Both the position numbers and the translations under genes were made by a program. A DNA stretch of 64,000 nt from Peromyscus leucopus (lineage: Eukaryota > Chordata > Mammalia > Rodentia > Cricetidae), in assembly GCF_004664715.2 (NCBI RefSeq), contig NC_051071.1:29204161-29268160 (forward strand), read 5' to 3'. This document shows, one piece after another, positions 33,217 to 45,299 of this stretch (position 1 is its first letter; every line of letters starts with the position of its first letter). The notes below the pieces were generated by a model, which worked only from the letters and a program-made list of their open reading frames with translations, had not been told where the DNA came from and did not search any database.

Positions 33217-34555
33217 ATGCTCACTCAAAATACTTTGCTGTTGTTAATATTATTTTAAAAACACAGAATTTGAAGACAAGAACTCTGATGTTGTCTTGTC
33301 ACTGGGATCAATGCTATGTCCATTTTTAGGTTCATATTTAACACTCAACATCCGAACTTCTTTCCCCATGTACCATAACGAGCATAATAATAATAATGGA
33401 GATGGTTGTGATAGAGAAATGAAAATATATTCATGGGGTTTCCTAGTAAAGTGTCAAGCACTGAGTAGAACATACATATCACAAAAGGAACAAGTCCATC
33501 TCTTCTTATTCTTTTTTTTTTGTATACTATGCAGTACATATAAATATGTGCATATATGTCAGGTACTTAATTATGTTATTTGAACAATATAGAAAGAGAC
33601 AAACTGAGGCATGTCTCTATATCTATATCTTCCATTCCTCACAAATATACTACTTCGCTTGACTTTATAGGTCTTAGAGTAAGGTTTGAAATTGTGTAAA
33701 CAACTCTGAAAGAACCCTTAAATTTAGCCCCCTCTACAACGAAACAGCAGACTCTCATCAAAGTTGAACCCCTCCCTCATTTGCATGGTATCAACCTCAG
33801 TTGAGGACCCTTGGATCCTGCATCAATTCTACAGTGTACCCATGCTATTATGGTCTGGTGTTTATATTTTTAGAAATCATTAAAGCTTTTTCCGGTTTTC
33901 AGTTTATCTGTACTTAGATGTCAAGGGGTTATTGGTGACAATTGTAGAAGAAAGACTGTGAGGAAGAACACAGAGATAAATATTCATTCCGAATGTTTAT
34001 GTTATTATTTATAATATGAAAATTAACTTTGCAGAAGTAGAAATAAAAATACCCGGATCCGTCTTGATATCCCTTTTACCTAGCCATTGTTTCTTACATA
34101 GGCCACTTTCTGATTCTCTTCCAGACTATAATGAAGCCAATAAATATTATCATATTCATTTCTAAGGCATTCACTATGATTTATTTGATAAATACACTGC
34201 ATGTAATCCAGCTTTATATGTGATACACACATGTTTATAGGTTAAATTCTCTTATAAACTTCTCTAGACTTATTTGTTTACACATGATTTTTTCACTCAC
34301 TCCTTAAATAAATATGTAAAGTTGTTGTTTATGTGATTAAATTCTGTGATTACTGTGGCAGCAAATACACTCTTATAAAAGCTTACTTTTTCTTCTTTCT
34401 CTTGTCGCCATATCTCTTTTTCACTTCCATTATTCTCTTCCACAAATTTCTGCTGTACACTAGACTGAAATGTTTGTTCTTTGCTTAAATGCATCCCATA
34501 AGACACAGGAAGGGTTAAATGAGGGGAGGGGTTGAGAAGTAAAAACAGAGTGGGG
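33217..34555. other. AT-rich sequence, no gene seen
   Basis: Continues the pre-insertion locus. 33518-33596 resembles 25330-25410 on the other side of the L1. No exon or named repeat. Confidence 0.35.
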
Positions 34556-35760
34556 TAACTAACACAAAAGGCCTTTATAAAAAGCCATATGAAAACTTAA
34601 CCCTGTAGATACTTCCTAAAATATGTATATATGTAAAATGAATTTAACTGGAGTTATCCTATATTAGTTGGGTAATACTCCAGATATGCATCATATGCTA
34701 CACCCCCCAATAAATAAATAAGTAAGTAAGTAAATAAATAAATAAATCCTGGTATCAGGAAGGTGTTACCACTTTCTGAGTTGTTGACCAATGGGATGTT
34801 ATATACTCCAACCCCAAACATTATAGGTTATTGCCAATGATACTTTCCTTGAAGGTAAAACCCTGTTGCTGAAGATACCACATACGTATGTCATTGAACA
34901 TGGAGAGATCTAACTGGCACTCAATTCGAAACTTTATTCCTACTACCTGGTATTCACTGTTAGAAGGTACTATACACACTATGTGAGGAGAAAAATAATC
35001 AGCAATCTTACCCAGTTATAAAACCTGTCACCTTCCTAGCAGGATATTCCCATTGGTGCATTGGTGGCATAAATATTATGCGAGTAACCAACTACTTTTT
35101 TAATTTGTAAGTTCTCCTCCACAAGATAAAATCTATCCTTGATGGGCCCAAGAACCTGAGACTATATATGTCCTGGGCCCTAGGGAAAAACCTACTATTT
35201 TTATTCTATTAAATGCACACACCAATAAAATAACTCCTAATGAAGTATTGGTATATTCATTGATTAGTGTATCATTTAACCCTCATCCAAGAAGCTTTTT
35301 CTTATAGGAGATGACAATTACCATAGAATCCTGTAACTGAAGTATGCAGATAATAAGCAGTTTTGGAATGTTCAGTATAAATGTATGATTTTATCATACT
35401 CTTCCCCTCAAAGCTCAGGATTTATGCAGAAGAGGTGGCAACATGACCAAGAGCCAAGGTGGTGAATGACTTCAAGGAAACAGTATTCTCCAAACACAAC
35501 AGGACAGATGGACATATGAACTCACAAAGACCATGGAGGCATGCAGAAGACCTGCACAAGCTCAAGCTTGATAAAATCCTAGAATGGAGGAAGGGAGGTG
35601 GGCACAAAGTCCCACATCTAGCAAAGGGGCCACTGCATTTTATTGATGCTATGTGAAGGGAAGTCAGTTTCTTTAATGAAGTGATACTTTGCACATTGTC
35701 TACACTCTAAGGCAGTCCCTTACACTGCCTTAGGAAGAGTCAACTTACACAAGCTAAACT
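34556..35760 (+). mobile_element. Old L1 (Lx-type) 3'UTR, upstream part
   Basis: The pieces 'ACAGATGGACATATGAACTC', 'AGACCATGGAGGCATGCAGAAGACCTGCACAAGCTC', 'GATAAAATCCTAGAATGGAGG' and 'CTACACTCTAAGGCAGTCCC' follow the order of the rodent Lx 3'UTR. Upstream, 'GGGCCCTAGGGAAAAACCTAC' and 'CAATAAAATAACTCCTAATGAA' fit its beginning. The open frames at 35422-35694 fall in this sequence and are not genes. Confidence 0.52.
34709..34747 (+). repeat. (TAAA/TAAG)n microsatellite
   Basis: A short tetranucleotide array of TAAA and TAAG units. Confidence 0.9.
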
Positions 35761-35764
35761 ATGG

Positions 35765-35889
35765 AGTTTTATTTTATTTTTATTTTTTGAGATTATAGTA
35801 ACACCATTTCACCTTCTCCTTTCTAACTCCAAAACCTTCCATATACTCCTCTTTACTCTTTGTTAAATTCGTGGATTCCTTTTTCACTA

Positions 35890-35894
<5 letters not shown>
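35765..35894 (-). mobile_element. L1 3'UTR fragment in reverse orientation
   Basis: TTTTATTTTTATTTTTTGAG is followed by 'ACACCATTTCACCTTCTCC', 'CCAAAACCTTCCATATACTCC' and 'GTTAAATTCGTGGATTCC'. This is the reverse complement of a rodent L1 3'UTR end with its poly(A) at the left. It lies between plus-strand Lx pieces at 34556-35760 and 35975-36110, so it is probably nested. Confidence 0.5.

Positions 35895-35937
<43 letters not shown>
35895..35937. repeat. (AT)n microsatellite
   Basis: About 21 AT dinucleotides at the boundary between oppositely oriented L1 pieces. Confidence 0.95.
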
Positions 35938-35941
<4 letters not shown>

Positions 35942-35974
35942 GTATGTATCTTTTCAGGTATACTTATTTGTTTT

Positions 35975-36110
35975 TTTTTCTAAGAAAGAGGAAGAACATG
36001 AAATTGGGCATGTCTGGAGGAATGGGAAGATTTGGACAGGAGAATAAATATGATGGATATGATCAAAATATATTATATGAAATATGAATAAATAAAAACA
36101 TGTTAAAATA
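35975..36110 (+). mobile_element. Old L1 3' terminus
   Basis: 'TAAGAAAGAGGAAGAACATG', 'GGGAAGATTTGGACAGGAG' and 'GATCAAAATATATTATATGAAA', followed by an A-rich end, is the classic Lx-type ending. It is likely the end of the element begun at 34556. Confidence 0.58.
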
Positions 36111-39100
36111 GATGAATTAATATATTACATATTTAATTTAAGTAGATTGTAAAATGACTGGGCAAAGTGTAAATAATACTTTAGAGACACTCAGCTGTCT
36201 CATGTTATTCCTTTGGGAGTTCATACATCAGCTGTTCACAGTGATGAACCAACAAGGAAACCCTTTATTCAAATCTGATAGATGATTAGCTCATAGTGTT
36301 CTGAAATTTGTAATTCACATTTGGAAGTATTTAGATGTTTTACTTTTGAAGTTAGAGGATCCAGACAGTTTCATGACACCACCTTACAACTTTACATGAC
36401 AAATTCCTCAGAGGCTTTTGGAAGGACAGAGGCCAGTTCTTTATCACTCACTCTTCTCTCTGTGTCTTTAAGAGCAGCAGGTGTTTTTTCTCTGCTTTTC
36501 ATAGGAAACACGCTGTAAACAATTCAGCTAACTGGCTTCTGATTATATTTTCCTTTCCTAGATTTATGTGGTTCTTATTTCAAACTTAAGGAAGACCCAC
36601 AGGATCTTGACCCAGTCATAAATTCTCCATTCTATAATCAAGATTCACGCCTCCTTAAAGGAAGAATATCCTTGTAATAGCCTAATCTGGTGGTGTAGAA
36701 AGCCCTTGATTTTAGCTTATGGCATGATTCTCAGCTTTAACCAGTACCCAGCATCCTCTACAGTCCACACCCATGACAATCAGTTGCTTGGTCACCCAAT
36801 ATGAATGATTAATTTATATTGTATAAGTCTTTCATTATTTCTGCTCCTCCTGCTGGGAATAGCCCCTTCCACATTCCCAAGTCTATTACTCAAAGATAAT
36901 CTGTTTTCATCTTTCTATAATGACAATAGATTTGTTTCACAAGGAATAGAAAAGCAGTATCCTCATTCTTGACTGTGCTCCTCTCTCCTTTTATGTTGGC
37001 TGTCCCACTCAAGTCACTCAATAAAGAGATGCGACATTGAAACAGAAGAGACCAATGTGCTCTGATACAGAGAAGCTTCTGCTGTGAAACCTGAACATTT
37101 AGGATAGCCCCCTCATCACACTCAGAGAGGATATTCAAGGTCACCCAAGTGACACTAACACATGGAAGGCTCAATAAATATTTTATAAGTAACTGAAAAA
37201 AGTATGGAGAATAAATATCTAGTAAATCAACATTCAAAGGTTAAGGATGAAGGCTTAAGTAATACATGAATAGAATTATTTAAGTGAATTAGTTTAAGGT
37301 TTAGATCTAGTAGAGATTGATTGTATGAAAACTATTTAATGTCAGAAAACCTATCACAGTTTTGTATTCTCTGAAGGATAGACCATCTCACCTTTATAGC
37401 TACTCTCTAGCAATAAAATACTTTCTATGACTTGAAGATATTAGTACTGCCTTGAAATGTTCAATCTCTGACCTTTACATAAAAGAAAAAAAATTGTCTT
37501 TTTCTAGGACAAATATTTGACAGACTGTTTGTATTACAAATGAATCTTGAAAAAGATCTGAAAAATTTTACCGAAATATATGGAGTCGTTTTCTTATTCA
37601 AGAATCTAAGTGAGTTATGATTTCCCTTGAATGCATTACTCAATGAGTATAAAATTAACTTGCTTGAGTAAATTCCAAGTAGAAAAGTGATGGGTGACTT
37701 TTAAACGTTTTAAGGTTGTTTAGACCAGCTGGGTTATTTACACCTATTTTTATTATAATGACCAAATGTGTTCTTCTAAAGAAGACCTAACACATTATCT
37801 AAAATGATATTTATTTATTTATTAAATGCATCTAATACCATCAGATTTTGTACATAAATTATACTTACAAATGTAAATATGTTACAAATATGTAGTTTCA
37901 TTAACTGCATATTTATAAATACTTAAGTTATATTCAGGCAAATAGCCTACAATAGGTACTTTCTTGGGTATTTTTTTATCAGTTGTTTCAATGAGTGATT
38001 GGGTCACTACAAATTGAAAATAAGATTAATTTCAGTCAAGCCAGTGACTTTCAAAATAGCTAAAAGTAATTTTAATTGTGAACAACTGTTCTTTCAAAGC
38101 AATTGGTTAGTTTAACAATATTTCCTGTGCATATTCTTGTAAAAAGATAAAAAATAAATAACTAAAATAAGCAAAGCAAAATATTTTTAAGTGTTTACTT
38201 GCTTAAAGTTTGTATCTCCTTTTATAACTTACCAGCACTCTTGTCAAATCAGTTTCTTGATTATGAATGAGGAAAAGAAAGAAAACATGTTAAACCAAAG
38301 ACTTGCATGAGATTCATTTACATGCATAAAGCAGAATGTTAGAGTTCACTCACATACCTTATTAACACTTACTGTTGATATTATTCAGTTTTCGTTATAA
38401 TGCAAGGTCCTCCCTTGCAATAGGTGCCCATAATTTTCTAGTAATGTTATTTCCTCCCTGTTTTATTTTGTCCATTTTGTAAACATAGACGTTGTTCTTC
38501 ACATGAAATGATGTCAAAGCACAGGGCATTGTTCCAGAACAAACAAAAACACTGGTCTGGAAATGGAGAAGAAAGTAAGATTAGACTCCAACCCATGATC
38601 ACTTCCCTAGTCTACAATGAATACTTTATATTCACAGAGCGACCAGCTTCCCAAATCTTAGGGAGATGCAAAAACAGTAACCATAGCTTCGGGGACCTGC
38701 TTACATTTAGTCTCACCATGCTCTTCATCCTACTCATTAGGCGGTGCCTCTAACCTCTATCCTGAATTATGTTCATTGATATTCCAGTTGTGTTTCTACC
38801 AGGAGAAGGGGGAAATTTCTGTGTAATTAATTTCTACATCTTAGTACCATAACACAAAACATACAAAATAATGTGCTATACACTCTGGCAAAAAGTATTT
38901 ACTTACCAATTAAAACTAGTTTAGTAAAAACAACATTACTTAATAGGGGATTTTAAGTGTCCATTATGCAGGTCTTTCCGTATGACAAAGCACATCAAGA
39001 ATGAATCAATACAGCAAGGAAGATGAATTGTAGTGACATATAATATGCATCTTTCATAACAGTGAAGAAAAATAAAATATGCAAAAATAAAATGTAATGA

Positions 39101-40020
39101 AAAAGGAAAGTGATCATAGGAATTGTTTTTTTTAATACAATAGTTGTTTATATTAGAAGTCACTAAAAATGTCCCTAAGTTGAAGTTGTGTATGACATAT
39201 ATTTGTCAAGCTGCATTCTCTCAATCCTTATTTCATGTGTGTATAATTGAAAAAGCAATGCTTTCTGTGCTATATACCAACAAAGGTTTGATATCAACAT
39301 ATTACTATATTTGAACTTTTGAAAATAGGACAGTTTTATGATATATGCCTGAATTAGCATCAGTTCAAGCATGGCTATCCAACAACAACAAATTATTAGC
39401 ACACATAGAGAACTGAGACTACGAAAGAATGATAAATGCATACATAACTTATTAAACAAATGACATCCACTCTTGTGAGCATAGTTATAAGTTACCTATT
39501 CCCTGAAGTGCACTTGTGTTCATAGAAGAAAAGGTTACTATAGGAAATCAAAATTGATGATAGATAAAACTGCTAAAACAATTATTAAATATTAATTTTA
39601 ATAACATAACAAAAAATCAAAATAAGAATTTTTTTCAAACAAGAAAGCAAGTACAGTCCTAGAAAGATGCAACTTGACATTGGCTTATTGACAATAAAAT
39701 GTTATTTATTTTATAGATTAGTTTATACCTCTTAAGTATAAGGTCATGTTATTATAGCGGATAAAGAATTAATTAGACTGTCAGAATTGGGGGTTCACCT
39801 TTTGTCTCTTATTATAACATGTTGTTTCATTTTGTTTTCATTTGATAAACTATGATTTCTTGGAAAAATTAACTCTAGATTACAGAAAGAAAGACACATA
39901 GTCCATCAAAACATAGAAAAATATATTAAATATACTTCAGTTTATTCATCTATAAATTGAGTAAGATAGTTCTTAATGCATTTCATAAAATTAATGGTAT
40001 GAACACGCAATGGTATAGAT
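36111..40020. other. AT-rich sequence, no gene seen
   Basis: Open frames up to 115 codons (36890-37237 minus; 38508-38753 plus; 39175-39459 minus) show no domain or coding signature. A small less AT-rich patch with CpGs lies at 38640-38760. I recognise no preserved repeat in almost 4 kb, the longest such stretch here. Confidence 0.35.
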
Positions 40021-40024
40021 TATT

Positions 40025-40200
40025 ATTAAGAATTGATTCAATTAATTCTTTATTTTTATATTTCTGACATTAAATTATGAAATTATTTTCCTCTTCCCCT
40101 TTCTTCCTCCAAATCCTCCCAAATTCACTCCCCACTCTTTTACAAATTCAAGGCCTCTCATTTCATTTTCAAGCACACTCAGTGAATATTGATTTTTTTA
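40025..40200 (-). mobile_element. L1 3'UTR fragment
   Basis: T-rich start, then TTTTCCTCTTCCCCTTTCTTCC, 'AATCCTCCCAAATTCACTCC' and 'AAATTCAAGGCCTCTCATTTC'. This is the reverse complement of a rodent L1 3'UTR polypurine region and its flank. Confidence 0.48.
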
Positions 40201-40344
40201 ACCCATTACAATGTTATCTACCTTTCATCCTCTCTTATAATTATTTCAATGTACATGATTGTGTGCCAAAGAAATTCTATTGTAAATACTTGATGACTAA
40301 GAATAGCATGAGTTTTCCCCATCCTGTGTTTTAATCGTTGAATA

Positions 40345-40570
40345 CTGGCACCTGGAAATATAGCTGAATGGTTAGAGCATTTACTATTATCTCTGGAGAC
40401 TTGGGTTTCATTGCCAGCATCTGAGCAGCTCAGAGCCATCTATAACACTAGTTCTAGGGGATCTGATGCCATCTTCTGGCTTCCATGACCACTGAATGTA
40501 GACAGTTCAGATACATGCAGGCAAAACATCCATGCATATAAAATACAAAATAAATATGTTTAAAAAGAAT
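40345..40570 (+). mobile_element. B2 SINE
   Basis: Head with an A-box (TAGCTGAATGGTTAGAGC) and a B-box (GGGTTTCATTGCC). These are followed by CAGAGCCATCTATAACACTAG, 'GGGGATCTGATGCCATCTTC' and 'CATGCAGGCAAAACATCC', with an A-rich tail containing ATAAAATACAAAATAAATATG. Nearly full length and moderately diverged. Confidence 0.75.
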
Positions 40571-41269
40571 GTGCTAATTTCTCACATATTCAGCCTCAGC
40601 TTCATCTTAAATCTCAATTCAAATTCTTTTTCTCTTACAAGCTACCATTAACTAATTTATGTGAATGTCATTTTCTGTCTCTCCTGACATGATAGCATAC
40701 CTCTCTTGGCATGAAAAATAAATTCTTTGTAATGAAACTCAGACTTGTCTTTACAGCTGTTGCTCACCATACCTCAGCTGTTTCTTCCTAAATAAATTTC
40801 ACAAGTTTTACATAGTTATGGTTTCTTATATGTACAAATACTATTTTATATATTTTTCACCACCTCATGAAACAATTGTCATCATTGCATTTTAACAAAG
40901 AAAAGGTCCCTTCTGTCAATGAAGCAACCAATCATCTGTGTTCTGATACTGCTGGTTTTTGTCTTATTGAATACTTGTTTGTTTAAGAGACTTAGGGAGC
41001 AAATCATTTCTGATACAAAGCATGGATGCCAGAATATCTCAGACATGTTTCCTGAAATTGGATTGGTGCTCAGAAACTCCAATTGCTGCTGAAAGGTTTG
41101 CTTAAGCCACTAACAACAATATTTTAATTTGAGTGTCACCTAACAAATTATATTCCTAGTCAACTAAATAGCGATAATCTACTTACTTTAATTTTGACAT
41201 ATTTCTTCAAAGCAGGGGCACCTTGAGAAGATCACTAGTTGTTGGCTTCCTAAGTAAGAAGAATTGTGT
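40571..41269. other. No recognised feature
   Basis: AT-rich sequence without an assignable repeat or exon. Confidence 0.35.
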
Positions 41270-41530
41270 GGGAGAATGTTGTATTTTGATTCCATATGCT
41301 GCTGTTTGTGGAGACTAATCCTATTGGCTGTTGATGTATAGCCATTAGTCTCAGGATCACATGTTTATGCATTAACATCTGGGCAGCGACAGGGCAAAAC
41401 TTAAGAGTAATTGTTCCAGCAAATTAAGCAATGGGGTTACATAAATGGACACTGCACAATGACCCTCACCCTGAAATTGCAATATGCTGTTTGTGGGACC
41501 TTGAGAGAGTCATTTCATTTATCAGTTATC
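41270..41530. other. Non-repeat island, possible conserved noncoding element
   Basis: It is less AT-rich than its flanks and matches no repeat that I know. It holds homeodomain-type TAAT cores (GACTAATCC, GCATTAACATC, AGAGTAATTG) and a CpG in GCAGCGACAGGG. This is inference from texture only. Confidence 0.28.
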
Positions 41531-41724
41531 TTAGCTGCAAACTTTGCTAGGTACATTTGATATTCAGTAAGAGTCTTTGTGGTCATATGTCTAATGACCC
41601 ATTTTAATGACAATTCTAAAGTAGTAAGTATTCTTTCAGCTAGTCATGCCTCAGAGGTTCACCATCAGGTTATTTATTAAGAGCACAGTTGTAACTCTTA
41701 AGAATTCTTTTCTTTCTAAAACTG

Positions 41725-41775
41725 ATAGTAAGTGATTTGTGAAATAGACAATAGTAAGTGATTTGTGAAATAGAT
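41725..41775 (+). repeat. 26-bp tandem duplication
   Basis: ATAGTAAGTGATTTGTGAAA plus TAGA(C/T) occurs twice head to tail with a period of 26 bases. Confidence 0.9.
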
Positions 41776-41873
41776 GTAATTATCCATCTATTATTTCATA
41801 TACTTAGTCCAGAGAGTTTTGTATTTAGCAAGGACAAGTTCTTAGGAAATAGGTCATTATTTTGTATATATTT

Positions 41874-41876
<3 letters not shown>

Positions 41877-41923
<47 letters not shown>
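41877..41923. repeat. (AT)n microsatellite
   Basis: About 23 uninterrupted AT dinucleotides. Confidence 0.95.
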
Positions 41924-41924
<1 letters not shown>

Positions 41925-42419
41925 CACCAGTTACTCTGGTTTAGATATTAAAGTAATCTGAATGGGACTACAATTGTCTGGATAAGGAATGAGTGTGATA
42001 GGGACAAAGAGAAGTTAAGGGGAAGAGGAACATGGGATAATGAAAGATTCTTTACCACTTTTTACTTTGGTTGTGAGATAGAGTTGGCTCATCATTACAG
42101 CACATTTTGGCCACCTCTGAGGTTTTCTTTTAGTATCATTTTCACTTTGCTATTGTCTTTTTTCCTCAGTGAAGGAATTAATTTCTAAGTGGAAGTAAAG
42201 TTTTGGCTGAGAATGCTTCCTTTCACCTACCACTCCTGTGATGTGTCATTTGTAGTCACAGTTTCCTGGTTCTGGGTCTTCTGTTTATTGGTGAGTCTGA
42301 TCTTCACTCCTTTATTGGTCAGATCTCTGAATCTCATCAAAGGAGGTCAAATGTATTCTCCAAGAAAATAAAACAGGATTATACCACATTAGCAAATCAT
42401 GGAGTATTTTTTTCATAAG

Positions 42420-44308
42420 AAATTTCTTTTATTCATTTTACATACCTATCAAAGATCCTCCTGTTCCCTCCTTTCGCACCTCCATCCTCCCCCTCCCAAC
42501 CCACCCCCATTCCCTCCTATAAGAAGGTGAGGCCTCCCATGGGGAGGTACATTTAGTAGAGATAGGTGCAAGAACCTCCCCCTGCCTCAAGGCTCTGCAA
42601 GGTATCCCATCATAGGTAGTGGGCTGCAAAATGCCTCCTCATGCACCAGGAATGGATTTTGATTCTACTGCCAGGGGACCCCATAAGTAGATCAAGCCAC
42701 ACAACTGTCTTGCCTATGAAGAAGGCCTAGTCCAATCCTGTGTCAGCTTCAAAGCTGTTGATCTAAATTTCACGAGTTCCAACTAGTTAGGTTTGGTTGT
42801 CTCTGTGAGTTTTCCCATCACGATCTTGATGCTCTTTGCTCATAAAATCTCTCTTCGACTGCACTCCTGGAGCTAGGCCTGGCATTTGGCTGTGGACCTC
42901 TGCATCTGCTTCCATCAGTTACTGGATGAAGGCTCTATGATGACAGTTAGGGTAGTCACAAATCTGATGACTAGAGTAAGCCAGTTCAGGCACCCTCTTC
43001 ACTATTGCTAGTAGTTGAAGTTTTGGTCATCCCTGGGGATTCTTGGTATCTTTCCTAGCACCCAGTTTCTCCCTATCCACATGATATCTCCCTCTAACGT
43101 GGTATCTCTTTCATTGCTCTCCCACTCCATCACTGTTAGAATTAGATCATCTGTTCCCTTATGTTCTCATCCCCCATCCCCTCCCCTCTATTGCACACCC
43201 CTCATTTCCAGTTTACTCATGGAGATCTCATCTATTTCCTGTTCCCATGACAATCCATGATTCCCTCTTTGGGTCCACATTGTTAGCTAGCTTCTCTGAA
43301 GCTGTGGCTTGTAGTCTGGTTATCCTTTGCTTTACATCTAGTGTTCACTTATGAGTGAGTACATACCATGTTTGTCCTAGTCTGGGTTACCTCACTCAGG
43401 ATGATATTTTCTAGTTTTATCTATTTGCCTGCAAATTTCATGATGTCATTGTTTTCACTACTGAGTAGTACTCCATTATGTATATGTACCACATTTTCTT
43501 AATCCATTCTTCAGTTGAGGGACATATAGGTAGTTTCCAGGTTCTGAATATTATGAATAATGCTGCTATGAACATAGCTGAGCATGTGTCCTTGTGGTAT
43601 GATTGAGCATTCCTTGATTATATGCCCAAGAGTGGTATAGCTGGGTCTAGAGGAAGATTGATTCCCAATCTTCTGAGAAACTGCCATACTGATTTCCAAA
43701 GTGGCTGTATAAGTTTGCAATCCCACTAATAGTGGAGGAGTGTTCCCCCTTGATGCACATCCTCATCAACATAAGCTTTCTTCAATGTTTTTGATCTTAG
43801 CCCTTCTGACAGGTGTAAGATGGTATCTCAGAGTCATTTTGATTTGCATTTTCCTGATGACTAACGATGTTGGGGAATTCCTTAATTGTATTTCAGCCAT
43901 TTGAGATTCTTCTATTGAGAATTCTCTGTTTAGCTCTGTAGCCCATTTTTCAATTGGATTGTTTAGTATTTTGATGTCTAGTTTCTTGGGCTCTTTATAT
44001 AATTTGGAGATCAGCCCTCTGCCAGATGTGGGGCTGGTGAAGATCTTCTCCCATTCTGTAGGCTGTCATTTTGTCTTATTTACTGTGTCCTTTGCTCTAC
44101 AAAAGCTTCTCAGTTTCAAGAGGTCCCATTTATTAATAGTTGCTCCTAGTGTCAGTGCTACTGGTGTTATATTTAGGAAGTAGTCTCTGTGTCAATAGAT
44201 TCAAAATCACTTTCTACTTTCTCTTATATCAGGTTCAGTGTAACTGGTTTTATATTGAGGTCTTTAATCCACTTGGACTTGAGTTTTATACATGGAGATA
44301 GACATGGA
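42420..44308 (-). mobile_element. L1 insertion: 3'UTR plus ORF2 C-terminal part
   Basis: The plus strand begins with the complement of an L1 A-rich end (GAAATTTCTTTTATTCATTT) and the pyrimidine tract CCTCCATCCTCCCCCTCCC. The 3'UTR follows (CTCTGCATCTGCTTCCATC). The ORF2 tail, 43380-44308, parallels 27430-28378 of the intact L1. Many substitutions and stops; no function remains. Its upstream continuation is not collinear: at about 44308 the sequence flips strand (next entry). Confidence 0.85.
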
Positions 44309-44311
44309 TCT

Positions 44312-44778
44312 ATTTGCAATAAAATGGGAAGATCTCTCACACTCCTGGATGGGTAGGATTAACATAGTAAAAATGACATTCTTGCCAAAAGCAATCTACA
44401 GATTCAGTGAAATCCCCAGCAAAGTATCAACACAATTCTTCACAGACCTGGAAAGAACAATACTCAACTTCATATGGAAAAACAAACAACAACAACAAAA
44501 AAAACAGGATATCTAAAACAACCCTGTACAATAATACCACCTCTGGAGGCATCACCATCTCTGACCTCAAGCTATACAATAGAGCTTTAGTAATAAAAAC
44601 AGCTTGGTATTGGCATAAAAACTAACATGTGGACCAATGAAACTGAGTTGAAGACCTGACTTTAATCCACACAACTATGCACACCTGATTTTTGACAAAG
44701 AAGCCAAATCCATACAATGGAAAAAAGAAAGCATCTTCAACAAATGGTGCTAGCATAACTGAATGTCAACATGTAAAA
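44312..44778 (+). mobile_element. Inverted 5' segment of the same L1
   Basis: Sense-oriented ORF2 sequence (GATTAACATAGTAAAAATGA, 'GCAATCTACAGATTCAGTGAAATCCC', 'CATATGGAAAAACAAACAAC', 'GCTTGGTATTGGCATAAAAAC', 'CATCTTCAACAAATGGTGCT'). It corresponds to about 28385-28815 of the intact L1, the stretch directly upstream of where the minus-strand piece stops, but in the opposite orientation. This junction geometry is that of twin priming (5' inversion). The fragment includes an internal (CAA)n expansion near 44485. Confidence 0.82.
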
Positions 44779-45299
44779 GAATATTTTCAGTGTACTAGTG
44801 AGTTATGTTTTTTTTAAGTGTGATGAAATAGTATTTGAACCAAATTCTCAGTGAGAAGTATTCATTCCATAAGAAATCTAGAGATTAAGGACTAATTGCA
44901 GGGAGAAAACTAAAACTAATCTATTAAGAGAGACAAGTGCTCAGAACGTAAAAATAATGAAAGCCAATACAGTAATCTACAACAAGTTGTTATAGAGAAC
45001 GGCTTACACTGGTTGAGATTGAGAGAACCTAGAGAGTGTTTGGATTGCATAATGATTGTAATGGGGAATTAGACAACATTAAATCATAAGAAAGAACCAG
45101 AATACTTAATCCCAATTGATTCCTGATTTGTTATTTATTATAGATCCCAGGCATTGCTGGTTGATAGCCAACTTTTGTTCATATTTTATTGATTTTATTA
45201 GTAAATTCTTTATTGCTTTCCATAAACATTAAGGAAGCCATGATACTCTGTCTTTGATTTGATTACATTGAACCACCTCTCTGTTTTCATATCACTATC
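44779..45299. other. No recognised feature, between two L1 insertions
   Basis: AT-rich sequence that I cannot assign to L1 or to another repeat. Confidence 0.35.

Noticed and set aside
35422..35694. Frames on both strands at 35.4-35.7 kb
   Set aside because: The sequence matches the order of an Lx-type L1 3'UTR, which is noncoding.
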